Below are positions 26,294 to 38,500 of a DNA stretch of 45,280 nucleotides, one piece after another. The notes beneath the pieces are model-generated. The model had not been told where the DNA came from. It saw nothing but the letters and a program-made list of their open reading frames with translations, and made no database searches. The DNA comes from Thioalkalivibrio sp. (GTDB lineage: Bacteria > Pseudomonadota > Gammaproteobacteria > Ectothiorhodospirales > Ectothiorhodospiraceae): NCBI RefSeq assembly GCF_007692535.1, contig NZ_REBW01000252.1, positions 1 to 45,280 on the forward strand, read 5' to 3'. Each line of letters begins with the position of its first letter. Position 1 is the stretch's first letter. A program made the position numbers and the translations under genes.

Positions 26294-26434
26294 ATGCTTG
26301 GCGCTCAAGCGGTCACCGCAACGGCGATCGAGCGCTTCGCCCCTGAGGGACCGACGCCGGTGGCCCCGCTCCAACGTACCGAAACGTTCGAGGGCGGTGC
26401 GCCCGCGAACCGCGAGATGGAAATTGGGGTTTGA
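26294..26434 (+). CDS. Possible 46-residue protein upstream of kdkA
   Basis: A frame from ATG 26294, after a purine-rich GGAGTGGGGG, runs to TGA at 26434. Its product begins MLGAQAVTATAIERFAPEG and is balanced in composition. The frame is open without ATG back to 26234. The stop overlaps the ATG of a second, 23-codon frame (26434-26505) as TGATG. No homologue is recognised. It may be a small gene, a remnant, or chance. Confidence 0.25.
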   Translation: MLGAQAVTATAIERFAPEGPTPVAPLQRTETFEGGAPANREMEIGV

Positions 26435-26569
26435 TGGAGCATCGTCATCATGGGCGGCTGTGGCCGGGAACACGGCCGGCCAGAAGCAGTTTCGGGCTGC
26501 CGTGATTCCGGCATACTGAGCGAATACGGATCACCGTGGAAGCGTTGTTCCCGAGGGCTTGAGACGACG

Positions 26570-27331
26570 ATGGAATTCGAGGTTCAGCTATCGGACCCTT
26601 TCTTTACGATCCACGATGCCGCACTCGCGGAGGCTCCCGAGGCGTGGATGTTTGACCCGCAAGCCCTTCATCAGCGGGGTCTTGCTATCGGCCACGGAGA
26701 CGATGGTCGGGGTCGGGTCCTGTTCTTCGATCCCCCGATGCCAGGATCGAGTGGACAGTGGGTGCTTCGGCATTATTTCCGAGGCGGGGCAGTCGCTCGG
26801 ATCCTTGGTGACCGATACCTCTGGACGGGATTGAGCCGGAGCCGGCCGTGGCGTGAGTTCCTGCTCACCGCCCGAATGCGGGACGAGGGCTTGCCGGTGC
26901 CAAGGCCGGTCGCGGCCCGGCTGTCCCGTGCCGGGCTGTATTATCGGGCCGACCTCGTGACGCAGCGCGTTCCAGATGCATGTTCATTCGATGCCCGTCT
27001 CCGCCAAGGCTCGCTTACCAGCCGTCACTGGCACGGCGTTGGAGCTTGTGTCCGTCGCTTCCACGACGCGGGCTACTGTCACGCCGATCTGAACAGCCGC
27101 AATATCCTGATTGATGCCTGCGACCGCATCTGGCTCCTGGATTGGGATCGGGGGCGCTGGCGGCCGCAGGGTTCCTGGCGTGAGGAAAACCTGGCCCGGC
27201 TCAAGAGGGATCTCGAGAAGCACGTCCGGCAGCATGACGGTTGGTTTTTCTCGGCGTCGGATTTCGCGAAGCTGCTTGCCGGTTACCATGATCCCTCAGC
27301 GGCACCAACGAGCGATAGCAATCGCAGTTGA
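26570..27331 (+). CDS. kdkA: 3-deoxy-D-manno-octulosonic acid (Kdo) kinase
   Basis: Protein of 253 aa of the KdkA/WaaP lipopolysaccharide-kinase family, which phosphorylates Kdo on lipid A at the cytoplasmic side. The catalytic loop is GYCHADLNSRNILI (Asp near residue 174), followed by the metal-binding LLDWDRGRW. WVLRHYFRGG with YLWTGLSRSRPWREF is the conserved N-lobe pattern. ATG 26570 was chosen as the first plausible start; upstream codons in frame are not protein-like. It diverges from waaA, fitting a core in which one Kdo carries phosphate, as in Haemophilus and Vibrio. That structure is inference. Confidence 0.88.
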   Translation: MEFEVQLSDPFFTIHDAALAEAPEAWMFDPQALHQRGLAIGHGDDGRGRVLFFDPPMPGSSGQWVLRHYFRGGAVARILGDRYLWTGLSRSRPWREFLLTARMRDEGLPVPRPVAARLSRAGLYYRADLVTQRVPDACSFDARLRQGSLTSRHWHGVGACVRRFHDAGYCHADLNSRNILIDACDRIWLLDWDRGRWRPQGSWREENLARLKRDLEKHVRQHDGWFFSASDFAKLLAGYHDPSAAPTSDSNRS

Positions 27332-27491
27332 TTCCAGGCTCATGCCATTTTTTGCCCAAGCGCTTGCCATTGGGCCCGGCGGGACCGATCCGGCTATCTT
27401 TGTGGCAGGGTGGGTATGCCATCGGTGCCGGCATTTCATCAGCCCATCGTGAAGGCCGCCCGGATCGACCGGTGCGTCAGGCGGGAAGCCG

Positions 27492-28019
27492 CTACGCTGA
27501 TCCGTTGGGCTCACGCCATTCCATTCGATCGTCGAACTCCAGTTTGCCACCGCATTCCGCGCAGGCATATCGGTAACCCCGTTGTGTGATGAGGTGATGT
27601 CGTCTCGGACCCAGTCGGTGGGACTGGCATTTACATTGATAAACATAAATACGGCTCCGTCGGCCGGTCAGCGGAGTTCGGTGGGTGACGGCAGGCGGAA
27701 ACCCCAGTTCTGCCATGACAGCACGCCATTGTGGCCCGTGCGGCCGCACAGATCTAAGCCCGAGCCGCCGGTAAACGATCGAGTGCGCGACTTCATGGGC
27801 CACGGTCGCGGGAAAGTGGGCGTGCCAGTCCTGGATGAAGGCATTGGGGTTGAAACGGAGCATCTCAACCCCATCCTTTAAACGCCATTGTCCGGCGGCG
27901 CGGCCGCGCAGGTCGAGCGTTATCTGCGGTGCCGGCAAGGCAGACATCTGCAAATAAAACGCATGGGCAGCCTCCCGTATCGCCCGATCTTGGAACTCGT
28001 TCAGGATGGCGAGTGTCAT
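27492..28019 (-). CDS. sprT: SprT-like zinc metalloprotease-family protein
   Basis: A 175-residue protein of the SprT family. The zinc motif HEVAHSIVYRRLG (near residue 78) gives HExxH, and the third ligand is likely the His in RPHGPQWR. A C-terminal zinc ribbon is visible as YQCKCQSH followed by YACAECGGKL. The eukaryotic relative SPRTN cuts DNA-protein crosslinks; the bacterial role is unsettled. ATG 28019 gives the usual family length. A TTG 13 codons earlier lies in the AT-rich promoter zone and is less likely. It diverges from the coiled-coil/winged-helix gene. Confidence 0.88.
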   Translation of the reverse strand: MTLAILNEFQDRAIREAAHAFYLQMSALPAPQITLDLRGRAAGQWRLKDGVEMLRFNPNAFIQDWHAHFPATVAHEVAHSIVYRRLGLRSVRPHGPQWRAVMAELGFPPAVTHRTPLTGRRSRIYVYQCKCQSHRLGPRRHHLITQRGYRYACAECGGKLEFDDRMEWREPNGSA

Positions 28020-28042
28020 GGGCCTGTCATGTGGTCGATTTC

Positions 28043-28071
28043 TTGTATCTTTTTTCAATTTTTATTAAATT
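28043..28071 (+). promoter_or_regulatory. Candidate sigma-70 promoter for the coiled-coil/winged-helix gene
   Basis: TTGTAT (28043-28048) and TAAATT (28066-28071) are separated by 17 bases in a strongly AT-rich island between two divergent genes. The spacing is ideal and the hexamers are partial matches. The start codon lies 64 bases downstream of the -10. Confidence 0.5.
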
Positions 28072-28134
28072 ATGAGGAATAAGCAATAGTTGTCCGAAGT
28101 CTATATGCTGGCAAACAACAAACGAGGAATCCTG

Positions 28135-28578
28135 ATGAGTGCCGAGAAGAAAAAGTTCGATGATTTGAGTGCCGAGGAATTATACGCGTTGGCCCGTGAG
28201 CGTGAGCAACAGGAGGAGGAGCGCAGGGAACAGGAAATCAAGGAGAAACGTGTTGCACTGAAGGCCGAGCGTAAGCAGATGCTGGCGCGTCATCGGAAGG
28301 AGCTGGCGGAACTGGATCGCCGGATCCGTGACATGGGTGGCTCCGTACCGAAGGCGCGCGCGGGCGGCGCCCGTCGTCGTGGTGGAACCGGGGAGGGAAC
28401 GATCAGCCAGCGACTTTGCGAAATCGTCGCCACCCAGCCGGAAATGACGGTCAGCGAGATCCGCGACCAGGCGGAAAGCGCGGGGATCGATACCAAGAAC
28501 ATCAGCCAGACACTCGCCTACCTGAAGCGCCAGGGCCGCCTGGCTTCACCGCGCCGCGGCGTGTACACCAGCGCCTGA
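28135..28578 (+). CDS. Coiled-coil and winged-helix protein, probable DNA-binding
   Basis: 147 aa. The N-terminal half (about residues 10-65) is a highly charged coiled coil rich in Glu, Arg and Lys. A basic linker (ARAGGARRRGGTGEG) follows, then a compact C-terminal domain (about 88-147) with winged-helix-like sequence, including TVSEIRDQAESAGIDTKNIS and the wing-like LASPRRGVYT. An oligomerising coiled coil, a flexible basic linker and a DNA-binding tail recall the architecture of nucleoid proteins, though not the sequence of H-NS or MvaT. ATG 28135 has GAGGA six bases upstream; an in-frame start further left is worse. Function not established. Confidence 0.8.
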   Translation: MSAEKKKFDDLSAEELYALAREREQQEEERREQEIKEKRVALKAERKQMLARHRKELAELDRRIRDMGGSVPKARAGGARRRGGTGEGTISQRLCEIVATQPEMTVSEIRDQAESAGIDTKNISQTLAYLKRQGRLASPRRGVYTSA

Positions 28579-28664
28579 GCAACGGCAACGCCCCAGGGTC
28601 ACGGCACGGCTGGAGGCGCGGGATCGGCTGGGGCATCCAGTGTCCGTGTCGTCAGAGGACTTCG

Positions 28665-29849
28665 TCACGAGGCGAGGTTTCGGTCCTCGGCGGCACCGGA
28701 CAGTTCCACCATCCCAAGGTGGGTGCCATCGCAGCGCAAAGCGCAATCCCCCAGCAGCCAACGCCGGAGTTCCGCGCCTGCGACCTGCTCACGCCAGCCG
28801 CGGGCCAGGGCTGCATCCTCCTCCCCCCGCATCAGTGCCACGACGTCCTTGCGACTGGCGACCGCCTCCGGGGTGATCTGCTGTTGCCGCGCAAGTTCCC
28901 GCAACAGACCCATGCCGACGTCGACGATCACCTCTTCCGCCTCCGCCAGCGGCCTTCTTTTGGAGAGTACCGGCCAGGTTTCCCGGGGAGCCTCTGAGCC
29001 CTTCTGCACAGCCTGAAGGATCTGGCGGGCCTGGGTTTCGCCGATCCCCTTGGGCAGGCCACGCAACTCCCGCAGGGCCTGCACTTCGGTGGGGCGCGTC
29101 CGGGCAATCAATAGCAGCGCGTCGTCGCTGATGATCCAGCGACGCGGCCGGTCGAGGTCACGCGCCTGACTCTCCCGCCAGGACGCGAGCTCGCGCAGTA
29201 CCGCCAGTTCCCGGGGCTTCAGGCGCTTGTGCCCGCTGACGCGGCGCCAGGCGCCCTCGAAGTCCGCCTGGTAGAGTTCGGGGCGGGCCAGTGCCTCCAT
29301 CTCGGGCTGCAGCCAGGTCAGGCGGCCGAGCGTGTCGAGTTCGCGTTGCAGGGAAAGGAAGAGCTGGACCAGGTAGCGTACGTCGTCGCGGGCGTAACTC
29401 AACTGCTCCGATTTCAGAGGACGTTGCGACCAGTCGGTGCGTGACTGCGTCTTGTCGAGTTCGTGTTGCAACACCGCCTGAACGAGATTGGCGTAACCGA
29501 CCTGTTCTCCGTGGCCGAGCAGGCTGGCGGCAACCTGGGTATCGAAGATCGGACCGGGCACCTTGCCTGTTACCAGATAGAGCACCTCGAGATCCTGACT
29601 GGCGGCGTGGAAGACCTTCAGGACCGCCGGGTCATGCAACAAAGCCTTCAGCGGACCGAGCTCCCTGAATGCCAACGGATCGATACAGGCAATGTGATCG
29701 GGGGTTGCCAGCTGGATCAGGCACAGTTGTGGAAAGTAGGTCTTTTCCCGCATGAACTCGGTATCCACCGCGACCCATGGGCTGCCGGCGATGGCGTCGA
29801 GCAGTACGCGCAGATCGGCTTCGGTGTCGACCAGTCCATGATCATGCAT
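28665..29849 (-). CDS. rnd: Ribonuclease D
   Basis: 3'-5' exoribonuclease of 394 aa that trims tRNA and other small-RNA 3' ends. The DEDD catalytic residues are in VAVDTEFMREKTYFPQLCLI, FHAASQDLEVLY and SYARDDVRYL. An HRDC domain follows (about residues 210-290), and the C-terminus is as long as in E. coli RNase D. ATG 29849 overlaps the end of the DUF1244 gene by 8 bases; ATG 29879 is an alternative inside that gene. It lies last in the mreBCD-DUF1244-rnd series. Confidence 0.94.
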   Translation of the reverse strand: MHDHGLVDTEADLRVLLDAIAGSPWVAVDTEFMREKTYFPQLCLIQLATPDHIACIDPLAFRELGPLKALLHDPAVLKVFHAASQDLEVLYLVTGKVPGPIFDTQVAASLLGHGEQVGYANLVQAVLQHELDKTQSRTDWSQRPLKSEQLSYARDDVRYLVQLFLSLQRELDTLGRLTWLQPEMEALARPELYQADFEGAWRRVSGHKRLKPRELAVLRELASWRESQARDLDRPRRWIISDDALLLIARTRPTEVQALRELRGLPKGIGETQARQILQAVQKGSEAPRETWPVLSKRRPLAEAEEVIVDVGMGLLRELARQQQITPEAVASRKDVVALMRGEEDAALARGWREQVAGAELRRWLLGDCALRCDGTHLGMVELSGAAEDRNLAS

Positions 29850-30153
29850 CGGACGATCCGGTTCCCTTTCCGGAGGCATTGAAGGCCGCCACCTGTTCCG
29901 GACTTGCCTCCTTCTGGTACTGGCGCTTCCACTCCGGGTACGGCATGCCGTAGACAATCTCGCGGGCCTGGTTCAGATCGAGTTCCGTCCCCTGGTTCGC
30001 GGCAGCTGTGACATACCATTTTGCGAGACAATTGCGGCAGAAGCCGGCGAGATTCATGAGGTCGATGTTCTGTACGTCCTTCCGCTCGTCCAGATGTTGC
30101 AAGAGACGCCGGAATACTTCGGCTTCGATTTCGGTTCGGTTCTTGTCTTGCAT
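29842..30153 (-). CDS. DUF1244-family protein
   Basis: A 103-residue protein of the DUF1244 family (PF06844) of unknown function. It has the conserved core MNLAGFCRNCLAKWYVTAA with a CxxC pair, then AREIVYGMPYPEWKRQYQ. It is cytoplasmic and mostly helical. ATG 30153 gives the normal family size, and two earlier ATGs would add a basic stretch not seen in relatives. It overlaps rnd by 8 bases, and mreD lies 124 bases upstream across a strong stem-loop. Confidence 0.85.
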   Translation of the reverse strand: MQDKNRTEIEAEVFRRLLQHLDERKDVQNIDLMNLAGFCRNCLAKWYVTAAANQGTELDLNQAREIVYGMPYPEWKRQYQKEASPEQVAAFNASGKGTGSSDA

Positions 30154-30190
30154 GGCAACAGGTCTTCCCATTCTTTTGGTTTGTCGGGTC

Positions 30191-30217
30191 GGAGGCATCG
30201 CGCCTGGGCCGATGCCT
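30191..30217. repeat. Stem-loop between mreD and the DUF1244 gene
   Basis: GAGGCATCG (30191-30199) pairs perfectly with CGATGCCTC (30209-30217), with further GCC/GGC pairing in the loop. A second, weaker TCGCC/GGCGA stem lies at 30229-30242. No T-run follows on either strand. It probably attenuates or protects the mre transcript end. Confidence 0.55.
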
Positions 30218-30277
30218 CTGCGGATGGCGTCGCCCGTCGGCGATCCCGTCGGGCGTTCCGGAAGTTGTAGCAGCGTG

Positions 30278-30769
30278 TCAGGTCAGGTGCAAAAGCCAGC
30301 GCCTGCGGGCATCACGCAGGATGTGATAGACGACGGGCCACAGGAGCGCACTGGTCAGGATCGGGAGCCAGTAGAGGTTGCTGCCCGGAGGGAACCCGAT
30401 GGCTCCCTGGATCCAGATGTTGAGGAAACGTGTGAGTCCGACCAGAAAGGCCACGACCACGGCCTGTTGCCACAGGGGGTACACGCGCAAGCGCGGGTAG
30501 ATCTGGAGCACGATGAACATCGCCGCCGCCAACGCGAGTGCGTTCTGGCCCAGCAGTTGGTGCTGCAGCACGTCGAGGAACAGGCCTGCGAGAAAGGCCA
30601 CGAGGATGCCGACCCGCCGCGGGAAGGCCATGCCCCAGTAGACCAGCACCAGCAGTACCCACTCGGGGCGGGCGGTCGCGATGGCGCCGGGAAGCGGAAC
30701 GATGGTCAGGGCGAACGCGGCCAGCAGCGACAGCAGCACCGGGACGGGTATCACCATCCCCGGGTTCAC
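30278..30769 (-). CDS. mreD: Rod shape-determining protein MreD
   Basis: Small inner-membrane protein of 163 aa with about five membrane segments, part of the elongasome that guides lateral wall synthesis. The segment FLAGLFLDVLQHQLLGQNAL is the characteristic MreD stretch. GTG 30769 overlaps the mreC stop as GTGA; ATG 30757, with GGGAG 11 bases upstream, is an alternative. Its place after mreB and mreC confirms the call. Confidence 0.93.
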   Translation of the reverse strand: MNPGMVIPVPVLLSLLAAFALTIVPLPGAIATARPEWVLLVLVYWGMAFPRRVGILVAFLAGLFLDVLQHQLLGQNALALAAAMFIVLQIYPRLRVYPLWQQAVVVAFLVGLTRFLNIWIQGAIGFPPGSNLYWLPILTSALLWPVVYHILRDARRRWLLHLT

Positions 30770-31635
30770 TCCCGCCCATCCGGCTGTTCCTCCGCCCCTG
30801 GCTGCGGCGCGGGGGCATCGGTCCACAGCAGCAATGCCTCGCGCGAGCGGTCCAGGGCCGCCAGGGGTTCCGCCGCGATGACCAGGAACGGCTGACCCGG
30901 CAGGTGCTCGACCGAGACGATGCGTGCGACCGGGTAATCGGAGGGGAAGCGTCCGCCGAGGCCGGAGGTCAGCAGCAGATCGCCTTCCTCGATGTCCTCC
31001 TGTGGCGGCACGTGGCGCAGGTTCAGGCGCCGCGGGTTGCCGGAACCCACCGCCAGCGCGCGCAGGCCGGTGCGGGCCACGATCACGGGGAGGGCGTGTC
31101 CAGGATCCGAGATCAGCAGCGCGGTCGAGCTGGTCCAGTTCGGGGTCAGGATCTGGCCGATGACGCCGTCGGCGTTGATCAGGGGCTGACCCGCGTAAAC
31201 GCCGTCGAGTCGGCCCTTGTTGATCACGATCTGCTGGCGGAACGGGTCCAGATCCACCGCGAGGAGCTTGGCGATCTCCACCCTCTCCGTGGCCTGCGCC
31301 GAGGTATGCAGTAGCGCCCGCAACCGGTCGTTCTCCGCCTGCAGGGCATCGAAGCGCAGCTGCCGCGCGCGCAGCTCCATCAGGTCCGAGCGCAGCAGGC
31401 GATTTTCGAGCACGAGCTGTTCGTGGCGGGAGAAGGAGTCGAGAATCCGGCTGCCGACGCGGATCGGCGCGTCGACGGCCAACTGCAGCGGGTACGCGAC
31501 CGTGGCCAGGACGCTGCGCAGGGTCTGCAACTGGTAGAAGCGGTGGTCGAGTGCCATCAGGGCCAGGGCGATCAGAACCACGGCAAGCAGGCGTAGGATC
31601 GGCGACGCCCCGAGGCTGAACAGCGGCTTTTCGAT
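30766..31635 (-). CDS. mreC: Rod shape-determining protein MreC, with apparent AUC start
   Basis: Bitopic inner-membrane protein of 289 aa with a membrane segment (about residues 14-32), a coiled coil (about 60-105) and two periplasmic beta domains with LLAVDLDPFRQQIVINKG and ADGVIGQ. It links MreB to the wall synthases. The start is unusual. From the mreB stop to the membrane segment the frame has no ATG, GTG or TTG. The family's EKPLF-type N-terminus is preceded by ATC at 31635, six bases after a perfect GGAGGA (31647-31642). A CTG at 31623 is the only other near candidate. It overlaps mreD by four bases. Confidence 0.9.
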   Translation of the reverse strand: MEKPLFSLGASPILRLLAVVLIALALMALDHRFYQLQTLRSVLATVAYPLQLAVDAPIRVGSRILDSFSRHEQLVLENRLLRSDLMELRARQLRFDALQAENDRLRALLHTSAQATERVEIAKLLAVDLDPFRQQIVINKGRLDGVYAGQPLINADGVIGQILTPNWTSSTALLISDPGHALPVIVARTGLRALAVGSGNPRRLNLRHVPPQEDIEEGDLLLTSGLGGRFPSDYPVARIVSVEHLPGQPFLVIAAEPLAALDRSREALLLWTDAPAPQPGAEEQPDGRE

Positions 31636-31660
31636 GACAAGTCCTCCGGCAGGCGGGAGA

Positions 31661-36989
<5,329 letters not shown>

Positions 36990-37033
36990 TCCTCTCCCCG
37001 CGGATGCGGGCCAGGACCTGCTGCAGCGCGAAA

Positions 37034-37813
37034 TCAGGTGCTGGGGGCGCGCCCCGGCTTGCCGCAGAACGGGCAACCGGGGTCGCGGGTCAGCCTCAGG
37101 GTGCGGAAGCTCATCGTGAGACCATCGACCAGCAGCAGACGGCCGGCCAGCGTAGGCAATCCGATCAGCAGTTTCAGGGCCTCGGTGGCCTGCAGGCTGC
37201 CGATCACGCCAGGGAGGCTCGCGAGGACCCCCGATTCGCTGCAGGTCTCGCCGAGCTCCTCGCCGTCTCCGTACAGGCAGTGGTAGCAGGCCGCCCCGGG
37301 ATCCCGGAAGTCGAAGGTCGTCAGCTGTCCCTCGAAGCGGATCACCGCACCGGATACCAGCGGGGTTCCCGCCGCCAGTGCGGCGTGGTTGATCAACGCA
37401 CGGCTGGCGAAGTTGTCGGTGCCGTCCAGGACCACGTCGGCCCCGGCGAAGAGTTCCCGCAGCGCGGCGTGGTCCAGCCTGAGGGCGATCCTGTCCACTC
37501 GGCAGCCCGGGTTCAGCGCGAGCAGGCTGTCGGCGGCGGAATCGACCTTCAGGCGGCCGATGTCGGCCTGGCCGTGCAGGATCTGGCGCTGCAGGTTGCT
37601 CAGGTCCACGTGGTCGAAATCCACCAGGCTCAGGCGGCCGACCCCGGCCGCCGCGAGGTAGGCGGCGATCGGGGAGCCCAGGCCCCCGAGCCCCATCACC
37701 ACGGCATGCGCCCGGGTCAGGCGGTCCTGACCCTCGGCGCCGATTCCGGGCAGCAGGATCTGGCGGCTGTAGCGCAGCAGCAGGAGGTCTTCGCTCTCGG
37801 ATTCGTCCTTCAT
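37034..37813 (-). CDS. moeB: MoeB/ThiF-family adenylyltransferase
   Basis: E1-like enzyme of 259 aa that adenylates the C-terminal Gly-Gly of a small sulfur carrier (MoaD or ThiS type). The nucleotide-binding GLGGLGSPIAAYLAAAGVG and the NLQRQILH and DGTDNFASR blocks are typical. Four zinc cysteines are present (CYHC and CPFC). A Cys stands in the catalytic region GETCSESGVLASLPG. No rhodanese domain is fused. ATG 37813 fits the family start RYSRQILLPGIG. No partner carrier gene is in the window, so MoeB versus ThiF is not settled. The cysteine-rich unknown gene lies 40 bases upstream. Confidence 0.88.
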   Translation of the reverse strand: MKDESESEDLLLLRYSRQILLPGIGAEGQDRLTRAHAVVMGLGGLGSPIAAYLAAAGVGRLSLVDFDHVDLSNLQRQILHGQADIGRLKVDSAADSLLALNPGCRVDRIALRLDHAALRELFAGADVVLDGTDNFASRALINHAALAAGTPLVSGAVIRFEGQLTTFDFRDPGAACYHCLYGDGEELGETCSESGVLASLPGVIGSLQATEALKLLIGLPTLAGRLLLVDGLTMSFRTLRLTRDPGCPFCGKPGRAPST

Positions 37814-37853
37814 CGCGGCCTTGCCGGCCGGCGATGGGCGCCGGGCACGGGAT

Positions 37854-38294
37854 TCACCAGTAGGCGCGCCAGTGCGAGGGCCGTTGGTCACGGCAGCCGT
37901 GTTCGCCCTTCTGGTAGTGCCGCACGAAGATGCGCCGGGCGCACTGCCCGAAGCAGTTTGGGTTGATCTTCATGTTCGCCCGGCGGGTATCCTCGCAATA
38001 GCCGTAGTAGGCTCGGCGCAGTCGCGTGAAGACGCTGTTGTCGAGGTGGAAGCCCAGTTCCTCCAGCGCCGACTCGATCTCGGCGAAGGTCACGTCGCGC
38101 AGATCGTAGCGAACGAGGACCCGATTGGGCCCGGTCACGGACACCTCCAAGACCAGCGGGGAATCCGCCAGCAGCAGGGCGGCACCGGGAGCCTGGTCGG
38201 CTTCCGAATGGGGGCCCTGAAAGACCAGTTCCCGGGCGCAAACGGTCGTGTCCATGACTACATGGTAGTTGCCCCTGCGTGATTTGCCCAGCAT
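37854..38294 (-). CDS. Unidentified cysteine-rich protein next to moeB
   Basis: Up to 146 aa; family not recognised. The middle (about residues 45-95) has a beta-alpha-beta pattern like a ferredoxin-like or heavy-metal-associated fold (LVLEVSVTGPNRVLVRYD, then an amphipathic helix) but lacks a CxxC there. The C-terminal 50 residues hold four cysteines (YCEDTRR, NPNCFGQCARR, HGCRDQ) plus several His and aromatics, ending HWRAYW. This could be a metal site, which is inference. ATG 38294 has AGGGTG just upstream, while ATG 38255 is an internal alternative. It lies between prmC and moeB on the same strand. Confidence 0.7.
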   Translation of the reverse strand: MLGKSRRGNYHVVMDTTVCARELVFQGPHSEADQAPGAALLLADSPLVLEVSVTGPNRVLVRYDLRDVTFAEIESALEELGFHLDNSVFTRLRRAYYGYCEDTRRANMKINPNCFGQCARRIFVRHYQKGEHGCRDQRPSHWRAYW

Positions 38295-38370
38295 GCCGCA
38301 CCCTAAAGCGGGGCGCGTTATGGCGCTAACGTGAAAGTCACGGTCACCCCCGCCCCTGCGCGCCCGCTTA

Positions 38371-38451
38371 TGGAGTGCGGGAGCTTGCTCCCGCTATTCG
38401 GTGTCGGGGATGACACAGCTCCCCAAAGCGGCGGCAAGCCGCCGCACTCCA
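38371..38451. repeat. REPIN-like inverted pair of palindromic repeats
   Basis: Outer arms TGGAGTGCGG (38371-38380) and CCGCACTCCA (38442-38451) are exact complements. Each arm carries its own hairpin: GCGGGAGCTTGCTCCCGC (38377-38394) and GCGGCGGCAAGCCGCCGC (38428-38445). Read in opposite directions the two halves are variants of one REP unit. This is the structure of REP doublets mobilised by RAYT transposases. It lies in the 206-base gap between prmC and the cysteine-rich gene. Confidence 0.8.
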
Positions 38452-38500
38452 CAGGCGCTCCGCTTTCATCTTTCGTGGTGGCGCGTCCGGGACATGATAG

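Larger units (their letters stand above)
26052..26569. other. waaA / kdkA divergent region, 518 bases
   Basis: The largest stretch without a firm gene. From left to right it holds the short frames before waaA, an AT-rich patch (about 26105-26160), a TATACT box on plus (26224-26229), and two overlapping small plus-strand frames (26294-26434 and 26434-26505). No inverted repeat or transposon end was found. Confidence 0.6.

Noticed and set aside
27357-27366. CAAGCGCTTG palindrome after kdkA
   Set aside because: A lone 10-bp palindrome in a 160-base convergent gap with no T-run or partner site; not enough for a terminator or operator call.
36990-37033. CCCGC/GCGGG stem between hslO and moeB
   Set aside because: Only five pairs and no T-run; too weak for a terminator.
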